Source of the DNA: Haloterrigena salina JCM 13891
Lineage (GTDB): Archaea > Halobacteriota > Halobacteria > Halobacteriales > Natrialbaceae
DNA length: 53,345 bases
NCBI RefSeq assembly: GCF_000337495.1
Contig: NZ_AOIS01000030.1
Span: forward strand, 80,865-134,209
Reading direction: 5' to 3'
The translations under genes and the position numbers were made by a program. Positions 16,433 to 25,300 of the stretch are shown here, piece by piece (position 1 is the first letter of the stretch; the number at the start of each line of letters is the position of its first letter). The notes below the pieces were generated by a model. The model did not search any database and was not told the origin of the DNA. It saw only the letters and a list, made by a program, of their open reading frames with translations.

Positions 16433-17074
16433 CTACAGCTGCAGCCGCCGGGAAAGCAATCCGAGAAGCCCCGGTTCGTCGGTTTCGATCGGGTCCCAGA
16501 GCCGGAAGGCGGTCGCGGCGTCGGCGTTCTCGCTTGCGACCAGTTCCTCGCAATCGGGCGCGACGACGGCCAAATTGATCTCGTAGTGGCCGTGATACCC
16601 CCACTTCAGCAGCGTTCGGCCGTCGTATCCGGCGACGCGGTCGCGGATCTCGTCGGGGATCGACGGAGCGACCGCGACGAAGGTAAACTCCGTCGAGAAG
16701 TGTTCCTCGTCCGGTTCGATCCACTCGTCGGCCAGCCGCTCGCCGAGGTCGACGAACCGATCGAGCGTGCGGTCGTCGACGCTGTCGACGCGCCTGACGA
16801 ACAGGTGTTCGGTCGACTCGTGTTCGGCCAGCGAGAGCGCGGGGTGGAGGAAGTGCTTCTTGTTCACCAGTTCCATCCGTCCGTACAGCGTGAACCGCTC
16901 GCCCTCGACGGCGTAGTCCTTCTCGAGGTCGTAGTTGTGAAACAGCCGGTCGCTCACCCGGTCGACGTACTCGTCGTCCCAGTCGGGGATGGCCTCGAGA
17001 GCGGCGTCACCGGTCGACTCGGCCGCGGGCTCGAACGACTCGGCCTCGTCGGGGTCGCGCGTGCTGTCACTCAT
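16433..17074 (-). CDS. Conserved haloarchaeal protein of unknown function
   Basis: A 213-residue soluble acidic protein. After a disordered acidic N-terminus of about 35 residues comes a mixed alpha/beta region with distinctive blocks: DRVSDRLFHNYDLEKDY, LYGRMELVNKKHFLHPALSL, FSTEFTFVAVAPSIPDEI, LLKWGYHGHYEINLAVVAP. No catalytic motif is evident. The start MSDSTRDPDE at 17074 was preferred over an upstream in-frame ATG at 17263, because the additional 63 residues are basic and unlike the rest and would overlap the divergent gene at 17257. Confidence 0.65.
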   Translation of the reverse strand: MSDSTRDPDEAESFEPAAESTGDAALEAIPDWDDEYVDRVSDRLFHNYDLEKDYAVEGERFTLYGRMELVNKKHFLHPALSLAEHESTEHLFVRRVDSVDDRTLDRFVDLGERLADEWIEPDEEHFSTEFTFVAVAPSIPDEIRDRVAGYDGRTLLKWGYHGHYEINLAVVAPDCEELVASENADAATAFRLWDPIETDEPGLLGLLSRRLQL

Positions 17075-17256
17075 GTGGGTCACCGGATCGGGCGTCGCGT
17101 GTCGGCTGCCGGTCGAGACCGGCCGTCTCGACTCGAGGGCTGTCCATGCGTCCCGATGGCACGACACGTCCAAAAGTCCGTCGGCACCGCCGTCCGCGCG
17201 AACCGCCGCTCCAACAGGACTTAAGAGTCGAGCGATCCTATTACGGATAATCGACC

Positions 17257-17481
17257 ATGACAAACGACCGCGAAGCGTGCGGCCGCTGCTCGGTGTCAGT
17301 CGCAGTCGACGTCGCGAACGAGGACCGGGACGACGACGAACGGACCGCCCGCAACCCGTACGAGGAGGGCCGCATCGAGGTCGACGAGACCGAACTGAAA
17401 ACGCTGTCGCCGGACGGTTGGATCGCCGACCTCTCGAGCCGGTTGAACGACGCGGCCCAGCGCGTGATCTGGCGGCGGTAA
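17257..17481 (+). CDS. Small conserved protein with N-terminal CxxC
   Basis: A 74-residue protein. MTNDREACGRCSVSVAVDV carries one CxxC that could bind metal as a dimer, followed by an acidic linker (NEDRDDDERTA) and the amphipathic helix SSRLNDAAQRVIWRR. The ATG follows a CTATTACGG patch by about 20 bases, consistent with a leaderless transcript, and the gene is divergent from 16433-17074. The family is not recognised. Confidence 0.6.
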   Translation: MTNDREACGRCSVSVAVDVANEDRDDDERTARNPYEEGRIEVDETELKTLSPDGWIADLSSRLNDAAQRVIWRR

Positions 17482-17505
17482 GCGGATCCCAGCGTCGCGT
17501 CCGGA

Positions 17506-18096
17506 TCAGAACACTGCCACCGCGACGAGGACGAGCGCGGCGATCACGGCTCCGAAGACCACTCCGGAGACCTGCAGCGCTTCCGCCGCGATCGCGAGCA
17601 GAAGGGCGACGATCGCTCCGAGCGCTGCGACGGACCGGCGCTGTCCGTTCGGGGACGCCTCGCGGTCCGCTCGATCGGGCTCCGCGTCCGTCGGGGCCGC
17701 TGCCGCCTCGAGATACGGGCGAAACGACTCGAGTCGCTCGGTCGGCCGCACGATTCCGCGCGACTTGTCGTACTCGATGACGCCGGCCGTGTCGAGTTTC
17801 GGCAGGTGTGACTGGTAGAGCGGAATGTAGACGCGCTGGCGCTGCGCGGAGGTGAGCTCGGCCACGGTCGTCTCGTGTTCCCGCGCGGCGACGTGTTCGG
17901 CGACGTCGCGCATCTTGACGGGACCGTCTTCTTGCAGCAGGTATCGGATCGACTCCCGCCGTCGGAAGGTCTGGAGGATGTGGAACGTTTCGTCGGGGGA
18001 GAGGGCTGCGGACGCTTCGGTGTCCGATTCACCGGAATCGCTGGCGGAGGCGTTCGGCGGATGCACGGGGCGGTCTGTAACTGACATACTGCTCAC
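17506..18096 (-). CDS. Winged-helix (DUF7344-like) protein with two C-terminal membrane helices
   Basis: A 196-residue protein. After a disordered N-terminus, residues about 30-120 form a winged-helix domain of the DUF7344 type common in haloarchaea (DETFHILQTFRRRESIRYLL, MRDVAEHVAAREH, YQSHLPKLDTAGVIEYDKSR). Residues about 152-196 form two predicted membrane helices ending the protein. It may be a membrane-tethered regulator or a degenerate sensor. The GTG at 18096 is about 26 bases from a TATA-like AATAAAGTTT (reverse strand, near 18119-18129), which fits a leaderless start; an ATG at 18087 is the alternative. Confidence 0.75.
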   Translation of the reverse strand: MSSMSVTDRPVHPPNASASDSGESDTEASAALSPDETFHILQTFRRRESIRYLLQEDGPVKMRDVAEHVAAREHETTVAELTSAQRQRVYIPLYQSHLPKLDTAGVIEYDKSRGIVRPTERLESFRPYLEAAAAPTDAEPDRADREASPNGQRRSVAALGAIVALLLAIAAEALQVSGVVFGAVIAALVLVAVAVF

Positions 18097-18377
18097 TCGA
18101 GTAGGCGAATCGGATCGACCTAAACTTTATTGTATCAGGTTAGTGTTGGGACAATAACGATATCTCTCGCGATATTCTCCGTCGGGGTGATCGAATCGAT
18201 CGTCCGACGGAACGCGACGATTCACGAACCCGTGCCGTCCGACCTCGATCCGCTACGAGATTCCGCTACGCCACGCGCCGTCTCTCGGACGGTCGGGACG
18301 TCCGCTCCACCGGCGTCGGCACCCGACTCGAACGGAGTGCGTCGTCGCGGATCGACGTCGCATCCACCGGTCGGTGG

Positions 18378-18713
18378 TCATTCGGACCCCTCCGCGCCGT
18401 CCCCGTCGCGGTCCGATCGCACCTCGAGGTACCCGCGACTGGAAACGGTGATTCGAAACCCGCGAGCGGCGAACGAAACCGAGCGCCGATCCGCGGTCTC
18501 GCCGGACTCGGATGGCGACAGAAGCCGGTCGAGCGCATCGGGGTCGATCACGTCGTACAGCGGTGCGTCGAATCCGCCGTCGGAGAGGGAGTCGAGCGCC
18601 GAGACGACGGCGAGGCTCGGCGGCGTCGTCCGCGCGTCGTAGGCGATCCGATAGGTGTCCGTTTTCGGCTCGTACTCGAGTGTCTCGATGGCGTCGGGCG
18701 TTCCCCCCGTCAT
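18378..18713 (-). CDS. HalOD1-type output domain protein
   Basis: A 111-residue stand-alone HalOD1 domain: YDARTTPPSLAVVSALDSLS is the opening helix, DVIDPDALDRLLS is the hallmark central block, and FAARGFRITVSSRGYLEVRS forms the closing strands. HalOD1 is a haloarchaeal output domain of unknown biochemistry, often near signalling proteins. Its ATG overlaps the stop of the upstream Lrp gene by four bases (18710-18713), so the two are translationally coupled and probably act in one circuit. Confidence 0.8.
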   Translation of the reverse strand: MTGGTPDAIETLEYEPKTDTYRIAYDARTTPPSLAVVSALDSLSDGGFDAPLYDVIDPDALDRLLSPSESGETADRRSVSFAARGFRITVSSRGYLEVRSDRDGDGAEGSE

Positions 18714-19183
18714 TCCGGTTCGTCGACGAGTTGTTCGCCGAAGTGATCGAACGGCTGTCTGTGCGAACTCTTGAACACCTTTGAGTTAGTGATCGAGAGA
18801 CCGATCGCGCTCAACTCGTCGCCGACGCGAGCGATGTCGTCGGTATTCGTCCCGACGGCTTCGATCCGAACGTTCTCCGTCCCGTCGAGGACCTCCTGCA
18901 CGCTCACGACTCCGCTTACGCTTCTGGCCGTCTCGGCGAGCGCGCTCCGTTCGACGCCGGGCGCGCTACAGACGAAGAGCACGTGTAACTGAAGTCCCGC
19001 GTTGTCGTAGTCGATTTCCGGATAGTAGCCCCGGATGACGCCCTCCTCTTCCAGTTGCTCGATGCGATTCCGAATCGTACTGGCCGAGACGCCGATTCGA
19101 TCCGCCATCTCGCGCGTCGTGATCTGCCGAGAGTCGTGTTGGAGTACGTATATAATCCCCTTGTTGACGTCATCTAACTCCAT
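18710..19183 (-). CDS. Lrp/AsnC-family transcriptional regulator
   Basis: A 157-residue regulator. Residues about 3-60 are the AsnC-type helix-turn-helix (LDDVNKGIIYVLQHDSRQIT, MADRIGVSASTIRNRIEQLE, GVIRGYYPEIDY). Residues about 63-140 are a ligand-binding ferredoxin-like domain (LHVLFVCSAPG, VSVQEVLDGTENVRIEAVG), closer to the short halobacterial variants than to a full RAM domain. It leads a two-gene operon with the HalOD1 protein. A perfect palindrome 37-52 bases upstream of the ATG could be its own operator. Confidence 0.87.
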   Translation of the reverse strand: MELDDVNKGIIYVLQHDSRQITTREMADRIGVSASTIRNRIEQLEEEGVIRGYYPEIDYDNAGLQLHVLFVCSAPGVERSALAETARSVSGVVSVQEVLDGTENVRIEAVGTNTDDIARVGDELSAIGLSITNSKVFKSSHRQPFDHFGEQLVDEPE

Positions 19184-19505
19184 GAATCACGATTTTGCAG
19201 TACTCGCCCCCTGGGATCATATTTTCCCCAAAATACGACGGTACGGTTTACAATCAGCAACCGAAGGGTGAAAATATCTAGTATACGACGGGTGGAACTG
19301 TATTCTTCGCAACTATACAGTACCGTAAAAACGAATGTGAAGATAGATATCGTGTTGCGGCCCCGGGCTACCGGCCGCTGGCGACGGACGCGAACGGATC
19401 GCGGCGAGCCGCCGAACGGAGACGGCTCTCGTCACGAATCATCGGTGTCCCGTTCGTCTCACAGCAAAACGCGGATCGCACCGTCTCGAGGCGCCGACCG
19501 GGCAC
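19184..19505. other. Intergenic region of 322 bases holding the lrp promoter
   Basis: The part near 19200-19360 is clearly AT-rich compared with the neighbouring genes and contains the palindrome at 19220-19235. The open frame at 19268-19519 is Ser/Arg-rich and overlaps the end of ychF; I judge it spurious. No RNA gene is evident. Confidence 0.4.
19220..19235. promoter_or_regulatory. Perfect palindrome upstream of lrp (candidate operator)
   Basis: TATTTT-CCCC-AAAATA: perfect six-base arms around four bases, ending 36 bases upstream of the lrp ATG at 19183. Archaeal Lrp proteins commonly bind short AT-rich inverted repeats at their own promoters, so autoregulation is a reasonable inference. 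It could also overlap a TATA element. Confidence 0.45.
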
Positions 19506-20705
19506 TCAGTTCGTCGTGATGACCTCGATCACGTCGCGGGACTCGACCTCGTAGTCCTTGCCGAGCTGGCGGTTCGTCCGGCAGTCGATGGCGTGCAGGA
19601 AGCCGTCGCCGATGTCGGAGTGGAGGCTGTAGGCGAAGTCCTCGGCCGTCGAGTTCGGCGGGATCAGGTAGCAGTCAGGCAACACCTCGCCCCGCTCGTT
19701 GCCCAGCCCGTTCGCGCCGCCGGGGAACACCGGCACGACGCCGAGCACGTCGAACAGCGCGGTCTCGAGGGCCGCCTGGACGCCCGTCGCGCCGTACTCG
19801 GAGAGGAAGTCCCGGATCTGCTCTAGGCCCTGTTCCTGGTCGCCCGAAATATCGCCCGTGATCTCGAAGTCGGCGTCGCCGGGGCGGTAGTCGACGACGT
19901 CGGCCTTGTCGGCCGATTTCAGCGCCTTCTCGGCGTGGGCGCTGCAGGGGACGATCGTCAGGTGGTCGTACTCGGGGTCGTTCGCGATCTCCTCGTAGTT
20001 TTCCTGTGCCTCGGGCGTGTCCATCTTGTTCGCCGCGATGACCATCGGCTTGGTTTCCGTGCGGATCTCGCGCGCGAGTTCGAGTTTGTCCTCGTCCTCC
20101 CACTCGGCGGGGTTGAAGCCGACGTCCGTCCGCCGAATCAGGCGCTTGATCTCGTCCTCGTTGGTCTTGAACGCGCTCATCTGCTCGGCGAGTTCCTCCT
20201 CGATGGCGTCGTCCTCGGTCGTGTAGCCAGACTCGTATCGGTTGATTCCCTTCTCCAAGACGTCGAGATACCACTGGTCGAGTTCCTCCTCGAGGAAGGC
20301 GATGTCCTTCCGGGGGTCGTGGTCTTCGGTGGGTTCGCCCTCGAGGTCGGTCTGACCCGAGAAGTCGACGACGTGGACGAGCACGTCGGTCTCGTTCAGG
20401 TCGCTGAGGAACTGGTTGCCCAGCCCCGCACCCTCGTGGGCGCCGGGGATGAGGCCGGCGACGTCGACGAGTTTCGTCGGGACGAACCGGGTCCCGTGGT
20501 CGCAGTAGCCGACGTTGGGGGTACACTCCTCGTCGAACTCGGGCGCCGCACAGTCGACGCGGACGTAGGCCTCGCCCACGCTGGGGTCGATGGTCGTGAA
20601 CGGATACGCGCCCTCGGGCACGTCGTTCATCGTGGCTGCATTGAAGAAGGAGGACTTGCCGACGGAGGGTTTGCCGACGAGTCCGATCCGGTAACTCGTA
20701 CTCAT
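19506..20705 (-). CDS. ychF: YchF/OLA1-type GTPase-fold NTPase
   Basis: A 399-residue Obg-related P-loop protein. LVGKPSVGKSSF is G1, FTTIDPSVGEAYVR is the TTID G2 block, and DVAGLIPGAHEGAGLGNQFL is G3. ANKMD (about residue 225) is the canonical NKxD of guanine specificity, unlike the NxxE of bacterial and eukaryotic YchF/OLA1, which prefer ATP. The C-terminal TGS domain covers about the last 90 residues (SEYGATGVQ to VIEVITTN). These proteins associate with ribosomes. It is monocistronic, with a divergent nfo gene upstream. Confidence 0.92.
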   Translation of the reverse strand: MSTSYRIGLVGKPSVGKSSFFNAATMNDVPEGAYPFTTIDPSVGEAYVRVDCAAPEFDEECTPNVGYCDHGTRFVPTKLVDVAGLIPGAHEGAGLGNQFLSDLNETDVLVHVVDFSGQTDLEGEPTEDHDPRKDIAFLEEELDQWYLDVLEKGINRYESGYTTEDDAIEEELAEQMSAFKTNEDEIKRLIRRTDVGFNPAEWEDEDKLELAREIRTETKPMVIAANKMDTPEAQENYEEIANDPEYDHLTIVPCSAHAEKALKSADKADVVDYRPGDADFEITGDISGDQEQGLEQIRDFLSEYGATGVQAALETALFDVLGVVPVFPGGANGLGNERGEVLPDCYLIPPNSTAEDFAYSLHSDIGDGFLHAIDCRTNRQLGKDYEVESRDVIEVITTN

Positions 20706-20887
20706 TATCCGTCCGAGGAGCGGGGTGACTAAACGGGTTTTCCTTCCGGCCCGGGTGTGTTATGCGGATTCCTGGCACGGAAGAGGGTCGTGATTCCGCT
20801 CGAGACAGGCGGCGACCGCAGTGGGGGCGGGCCCGCGTCGACTCGAGAATCAGTATACCTATCACCGACCGGTACTGACGGGCGTCC

Positions 20888-21757
20888 ATGAAGGTCGGCG
20901 CACACGTATCCATCTCCGGCTCGCGCGTCTCCTCCGACGACGAAACGCCGCCGTACGACGATCTCCGCAACGCGGTCCACCGCCAGCGCGCGTTCGGCGG
21001 GAACTGCGGACAGATCTTCACCACCTCGCCGCAGGTCTGGGCCCAACCCGAGATCAGCGACGACGCCGCCGACGGCTTCCGCGAGGAATCGGACGAACGA
21101 CTCGAGGGGCCGTGGGTGATTCACTCGGCCTATCTGGTCAACCTCTGTACCCCGAAGGACGACCTCCGGCGCAAGTCCAAAGAGAGCATGCAGGCGGAGC
21201 TCGACGCCGCCGAGAAACTGGGTATTCCGTACGTCAACGTCCACCTCGGCGCGCACACGGGCGCAGGCGTCGACGGTGGCCTCGACAACGCGGCGAGTCT
21301 TATCGACGAACTCGACGTTCCCGAGGACGTTCAGATTCTCATCGAGTCCGACGCCGGCAGCGGGACCAAGCTCGGCGGCGAGTTCGAGCACCTTGCGGGG
21401 ATCATCGACCGCACCGAGACCGACATCGGCATCTGCATCGACACCGCCCACACGCTGGTCGCCGGCAACGACCTCACGACCCCCGAGGCCGTCGACGAGA
21501 CCGTCCAGCGGTTCGACGACGAGGTCGGACTGGAGTACCTCGAGTACATCCACCTCAACGACTCGAAACACGACGTCGGCACCCACAAGGACGAACACGC
21601 GCTCATCGGCGAGGGCTACATCGGTGAGGACGGCATGAAGGCGATCGTGAACCATCCCGACCTGCGGGATCTGCCGTTCGCGCTCGAGACGCCGACGGAA
21701 GACGGGAAAGGCTTCGCCTGGAACATCGAGAAGGTGAAGGAACTGCGAGACGCGTAA
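20888..21757 (+). CDS. nfo: Endonuclease IV (AP endonuclease)
   Basis: A 289-residue TIM-barrel nuclease that cuts 5' of abasic sites in base excision repair. It opens with [11 protein letters not shown]. The trinuclear zinc ligands are visible in [50 protein letters not shown] and [11 protein letters not shown]. Length and order match bacterial and archaeal Nfo. It is divergent from ychF. A dispersed repeat copy lies about 180 bases after its stop. Confidence 0.95.
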   Translation: MKVGAHVSISGSRVSSDDETPPYDDLRNAVHRQRAFGGNCGQIFTTSPQVWAQPEISDDAADGFREESDERLEGPWVIHSAYLVNLCTPKDDLRRKSKESMQAELDAAEKLGIPYVNVHLGAHTGAGVDGGLDNAASLIDELDVPEDVQILIESDAGSGTKLGGEFEHLAGIIDRTETDIGICIDTAHTLVAGNDLTTPEAVDETVQRFDDEVGLEYLEYIHLNDSKHDVGTHKDEHALIGEGYIGEDGMKAIVNHPDLRDLPFALETPTEDGKGFAWNIEKVKELRDA

Positions 21758-21940
21758 GCGTCTCGAGAGAGCGAGCGGGGAACGAGTGGCCCGCGAGCTG
21801 CGCGACTCGGAGTGAGCGCGGTTCGGAGCGAACGAAGCGAGCGAGGCGTTCCTTTGCGTATTCGTTTCCTACGCTCGTTGATTGGTACTTCGATCAAAAC
21901 GGACGGTGAAGCGCACTGTCCTGCGATCGTGGTAACAGGG

Positions 21941-22052
21941 ACTCGCCACACCCTCCCCAGCCGATTCGCTCACGTCGTTCGCTCATCCCTCGCGCGGTAT
22001 CGTCAATCAGCCTCGCTATCGCTCGGCCGACCGACAGCGCGCGCCACCGCAC
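21941..22052 (-). repeat. Dispersed intergenic repeat, copy 1 (reverse orientation)
   Basis: Read on the reverse strand it begins TGTGCGGTGGCGCGCGCTG, passes through CGCGAGGGATGAGCGAACG and ends GCGAATCGGCTGGGGAGGG plus TGTGGC. The same start, middle and end blocks recur at 34062-34310 and twice, head to head, in 42325-42648. It carries no credible open frame and lies in the nfo-methyltransferase gap. Confidence 0.75.
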
Positions 22053-22130
22053 ATCGGACGATCTGGCTGCAGTGGATTGGAAAGCGACGATGTCGATCAA
22101 CACCGCTGGCCGACTCCCGACAGCGACCGC

Positions 22131-22991
22131 GTGTCGAAAATCGACCCGTTTTTACTCGAGACTACCATACGACGGCTCGTGCGCGAGTTCTCCGAGGACT
22201 ACCTGCGTCGGACCCGCGAGGGGATGTGGGACGACTCCCGCGAGGCCCTCGAGCCCCTCGCCCTCGAGTCCCACCAGCGAATTCTGGACGTCGGCTGCGG
22301 GACCGGCGAGCTGAGCCGCGTCCTCCGCGAGGAGGCGCCCGACCACGCCACCGTCGTCGGCTGCGACGCCGACCGCGAGTTGCTCGAGATTGCGGTCGAC
22401 CACGACGACCCCGTTCCCGCCGTCGCCGGCGACGCCCTTCGCCTCCCGTTCCCCGACGACAGTTTCGACCTCGTGGTCTGCCAGGCGCTGTTGATCAACC
22501 TGCCCGATCCCGCGGCCGCCGTCGCGGAGTTCGCCCGCGTCTCGACGGATCTCGTCGCGGCCGTCGAACCGAACAACGCCACCGTCGAGATCGACTCGAG
22601 CGTCGAGCGCGAGGGGCGTCTCGAGCGGCGGGCCCGCACCGCCTACCTCGACGGCGTCGGGACCGACGTCGCGCTCGGCGCCGACGCCCGCGCAGCGTTC
22701 GAGGACGCCGGCCTCGAGGTGTGCGAGACGCGCCGGTACGATCACGTCCGGACGGTCGAGCCGCCCTACAGCGAGATGGCGCTGGTCGCGGCCCGGCGGA
22801 AGGCGACCGGCGCGGGGCTGGCCGACGACCGCGAGACGATGCTCTCGGGGGACCTCACCGAGGCGGAGTACGACGACCTCCGGGGCGCGTGGCGCGAGAT
22901 GGGACGGGACGTAATCGAACAGATGGAAGCGCGGGAGTACCACCGCGAGGAGGCGGTGCCGTTTTTCGTCACCGTCGGTCGAGTCCCTTGA
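22131..22991 (+). CDS. Class I SAM-dependent methyltransferase
   Basis: A 286-residue Rossmann-fold methyltransferase. RILDVGCGTGELSRVLREE is motif I, VVGCDADRELLEIA is post I, and SFDLVVCQALLINLPDPAA is motif IV in a methyltransferase-11 layout. The C-terminal 100 residues form a variable substrate domain (YDHVRTVEPPYSEMALVAAR). The substrate is unknown. The GTG at 22131 (VSKIDPFLLETTIRRL) was chosen. The frame also opens at an ATG at 22077, but those 18 residues run into the edge of the dispersed repeat region. Confidence 0.82.
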   Translation: MSKIDPFLLETTIRRLVREFSEDYLRRTREGMWDDSREALEPLALESHQRILDVGCGTGELSRVLREEAPDHATVVGCDADRELLEIAVDHDDPVPAVAGDALRLPFPDDSFDLVVCQALLINLPDPAAAVAEFARVSTDLVAAVEPNNATVEIDSSVEREGRLERRARTAYLDGVGTDVALGADARAAFEDAGLEVCETRRYDHVRTVEPPYSEMALVAARRKATGAGLADDRETMLSGDLTEAEYDDLRGAWREMGRDVIEQMEAREYHREEAVPFFVTVGRVP

Positions 22992-23045
22992 CAAATCTCG
23001 AGAACGGGTAGCACTGCCAGATCGTCCCGTCCGTACCGGCCGCCC

Positions 23046-23291
23046 TTAGCGTGACGATCGAATGATGATCTGATCCTTCACCGTCTCGATGCGATCGACG
23101 GGAACCCACAGCCGGTCGTCGTCGGATCGCTCAGACGCCGACCTCGGGGAGCCGTCGCCGGGTTCGACGACGAGGTCGAGCAGCGCGCCGGACTCGGGGT
23201 CCATGGTCACGGTGTGGAGTCGACCGAAGATTTTCCCGTCCGTTCCGACGACGCGTTTTCCGCCCAGATCTCGTGCGAATATCTCGCTCAT
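23046..23291 (-). CDS. PRC-barrel domain protein
   Basis: An 81-residue protein that is one PRC barrel: IFARDLGGKRVVGTDGKIFG opens the fold, followed by TVTMDPESGALLDLVVEP and WVPVDRIETVKDQIIIRS. A Ser/Asp-rich loop (PRSASERSDDD) sits in the middle. Short archaeal PRC-barrel proteins include CdpB1/CdpB2, which join SepF in haloarchaeal cell division. This one could belong to that group or act in RNA metabolism, and the sequence alone does not decide. It is divergent from the ABC transporter pair. Confidence 0.8.
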   Translation of the reverse strand: MSEIFARDLGGKRVVGTDGKIFGRLHTVTMDPESGALLDLVVEPGDGSPRSASERSDDDRLWVPVDRIETVKDQIIIRSSR

Positions 23292-23407
23292 ACGTGTCCG
23301 GCCTACGTCCCATCACAAATGAGTTCGGTTCCTCCTCACTCGAAGCGCCTCGGATCGGACCGCGACCGACGGCGGGTTACATGTAAACGCGGCGCCAACA
23401 GTTCGTC

Positions 23408-24382
23408 ATGGCTGCGATCGAACTCGAGGGGCTCACCAAGGACTACGGCGAGGTGCTGGCCAACGACGGCGTCACGTTTTCCGTCGAGCGCGGCGAGATC
23501 TTCGGCTATCTCGGGCCCAACGGCGCCGGCAAGACCACGACGATCCGGACGCTGCTCGGTCTGCTCGCGCCGACGGCGGGGACGGCTCGCGTGCTCGGCC
23601 GCGACGTCACCGACGAGGACGCCCTGCTCGAGGCCAAACGGCAGTTGGGCTACCTGCCGGACGCCCCCGCGTTCGACGAGACCGCGACGGGCCGGGAAGT
23701 CCTCGAGCTCCACGCCGCGATCAAGGGCGACGAGCGCAGCGAGGCGTTGCTCGAGTTGTTCGAACCGCCCCTCGATCGGCCGGTTCGGGACTACTCCCAC
23801 GGCAACGTCCGCAAACTTGGCCTCGTGACGACGTTCATGCACGATCCGGAGCTGGTGATCTTGGACGAGCCGACGAGCGGGCTCGACCCGCTGATCCAGC
23901 ACCGCTTCGCCGAATTCCTCCGCGAGGAACGCGAGCGCGGCGTCACGGTGTTTTTCTCCTCGCACGTGTTGAGCGAGGTCCGGCGACTCTGCGACCGCGT
24001 GGGGATCATCCGGAACGGACGCCTCGTGACGGTCGAACCCGTCGAATCGCTGCTCGACCGCAGCGGAAAGGTCGTCCGACTGCGCGCCGCTGCCTCGATC
24101 TCCCGGGAGGCGCTCGCGATCGACGGCGTCCACGACCTCGAGACGAGCGTCGTTCGCACCGGCGGCGACAGTGACGGCGAGGGTTCGGAGATCACCGAGT
24201 GTACGTTCACCTTCACCGGCGACGTCAACGCGTTGCTCGCCCACCTGCGGGAGTACCGGTTGCTCGATCTGTCGATCGAGGAGGCGCCCCTCGAGGGCGT
24301 CTTCATGCGGTTTTACGGCGGCGAGGAGTCCACCGACGCCGAATCGAAGCCGGGACTGACCGAGCGGCCGGGGGGCGGTTGA
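23408..24382 (+). CDS. ABC transporter ATP-binding protein
   Basis: A 324-residue ATPase. GPNGAGKTTTIRTLLG is Walker A (about residues 38-53), the signature loop reads YSHGNVRKLG in place of LSGGQ, LVILDEPTSGLDPL is Walker B with the catalytic Glu and D-loop, and FFSSHVLSEVRRL holds the switch histidine. The C-terminal ~100 residues form a variable regulatory extension. With the permease that starts two bases after its stop it makes an ABC-2-like exporter of the NatAB/CcmA group. The cargo is unknown. Confidence 0.92.
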   Translation: MAAIELEGLTKDYGEVLANDGVTFSVERGEIFGYLGPNGAGKTTTIRTLLGLLAPTAGTARVLGRDVTDEDALLEAKRQLGYLPDAPAFDETATGREVLELHAAIKGDERSEALLELFEPPLDRPVRDYSHGNVRKLGLVTTFMHDPELVILDEPTSGLDPLIQHRFAEFLREERERGVTVFFSSHVLSEVRRLCDRVGIIRNGRLVTVEPVESLLDRSGKVVRLRAAASISREALAIDGVHDLETSVVRTGGDSDGEGSEITECTFTFTGDVNALLAHLREYRLLDLSIEEAPLEGVFMRFYGGEESTDAESKPGLTERPGGG

Positions 24383-24383
24383 G

Positions 24384-25181
24384 ATGCTCGAACTCGCTCG
24401 GTACGACGGTCGCCAGCGACTCAAGGGGAGCCTCTACCTCTCGGCCGCCATGTCGCTGCTGGCGGTCACCGTCGTCTGGATCTACCCCTCCTTCAGCGGC
24501 TCGTTCGACGACGTCGACGAGGAGTTCCTGCAAGCCTACCCCGAGGGGGTCATCCAGCTGTTCGACATCCGGACGATGGCCTCACTCGAGGGGTTTCTCG
24601 CCTTCGAACTCTACGTCTTCGGCTGGACGATCCTGCTGGGGCTCTATCTGGCCTATCTGGGGGCCGGGACGATCGCCGACGACGTCGAGCGCGGGCGGAT
24701 GGACGTCCTGCTCTCGATGCCGATCTCGCGGGCCCGGACCGTCGCGGAGAAGTTCGCCTCGCTGGCCGTCCCGATTATCGTCGTCAACGTCGTCACTCCG
24801 ATCGTCGTCTTCGTCGCCGCGACGCTGGTCGGCGAGCCGATTTCGGCCGCGGACCTGGTGGCGCTGCACGCCCTCTCGGTGCCGTACCTCTTCGCCTGCG
24901 GGGCCATCGGGCTGGTCGCCTCCGTCGCCGTCGACCGCGTCGGTATCGCCCAGCGGCTCGCCCTCGGGATCACGTTCGGGCTGTTCATGCTCGAGTCCCT
25001 CCTGACCGGCACCGACTACGAGTCGGTCGGCGCCGTCGCCCCCATGCGATACTTCGATCCCAACGCCGTGTTGCTCGAGAGTTCGATCGATCCGGTCCAC
25101 GCCGGAATTCTGGTCGCGATGACACTCGTCCTCGTCGTCACCAGCCAGCGCTGGTTCGAACGGAGCGATATCGCCTCGTGA
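24384..25181 (+). CDS. ABC-2-type transporter permease
   Basis: A 265-residue membrane protein with six predicted helices. An N-terminal amphipathic segment (MLELARYDGRQRLKGSLYL) is followed by a helix (SAAMSLLAVTVVWIYP), an extracytoplasmic loop (SFSGSFDDVDEEFLQAYPEG) and five more helices. DDVERGRMDVLLSMPISRAR is the cytoplasmic coupling block typical of ABC-2 exporters. It is coupled to the ATPase at 23408-24382 with a one-base gap. It probably works as a homodimer with two ATPase subunits. Confidence 0.85.
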   Translation: MLELARYDGRQRLKGSLYLSAAMSLLAVTVVWIYPSFSGSFDDVDEEFLQAYPEGVIQLFDIRTMASLEGFLAFELYVFGWTILLGLYLAYLGAGTIADDVERGRMDVLLSMPISRARTVAEKFASLAVPIIVVNVVTPIVVFVAATLVGEPISAADLVALHALSVPYLFACGAIGLVASVAVDRVGIAQRLALGITFGLFMLESLLTGTDYESVGAVAPMRYFDPNAVLLESSIDPVHAGILVAMTLVLVVTSQRWFERSDIAS

Positions 25182-25300
25182 GAGGGGCCCTTCTCCAACG
25201 GACCAGAGAACGACTAACGAATTCGATCCTCGAGTAAGCGATCAAGCCGTCGAATTCGCTTCCAAGAAGCGGAGTGTAGAGAAGATCGCTTTTCGAATCG

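Noticed and set aside
19268-19519. 83-codon frame between lrp and ychF
   Set aside because: Ser/Arg-rich, not acidic, overlaps the end of ychF, and has no promoter or family.
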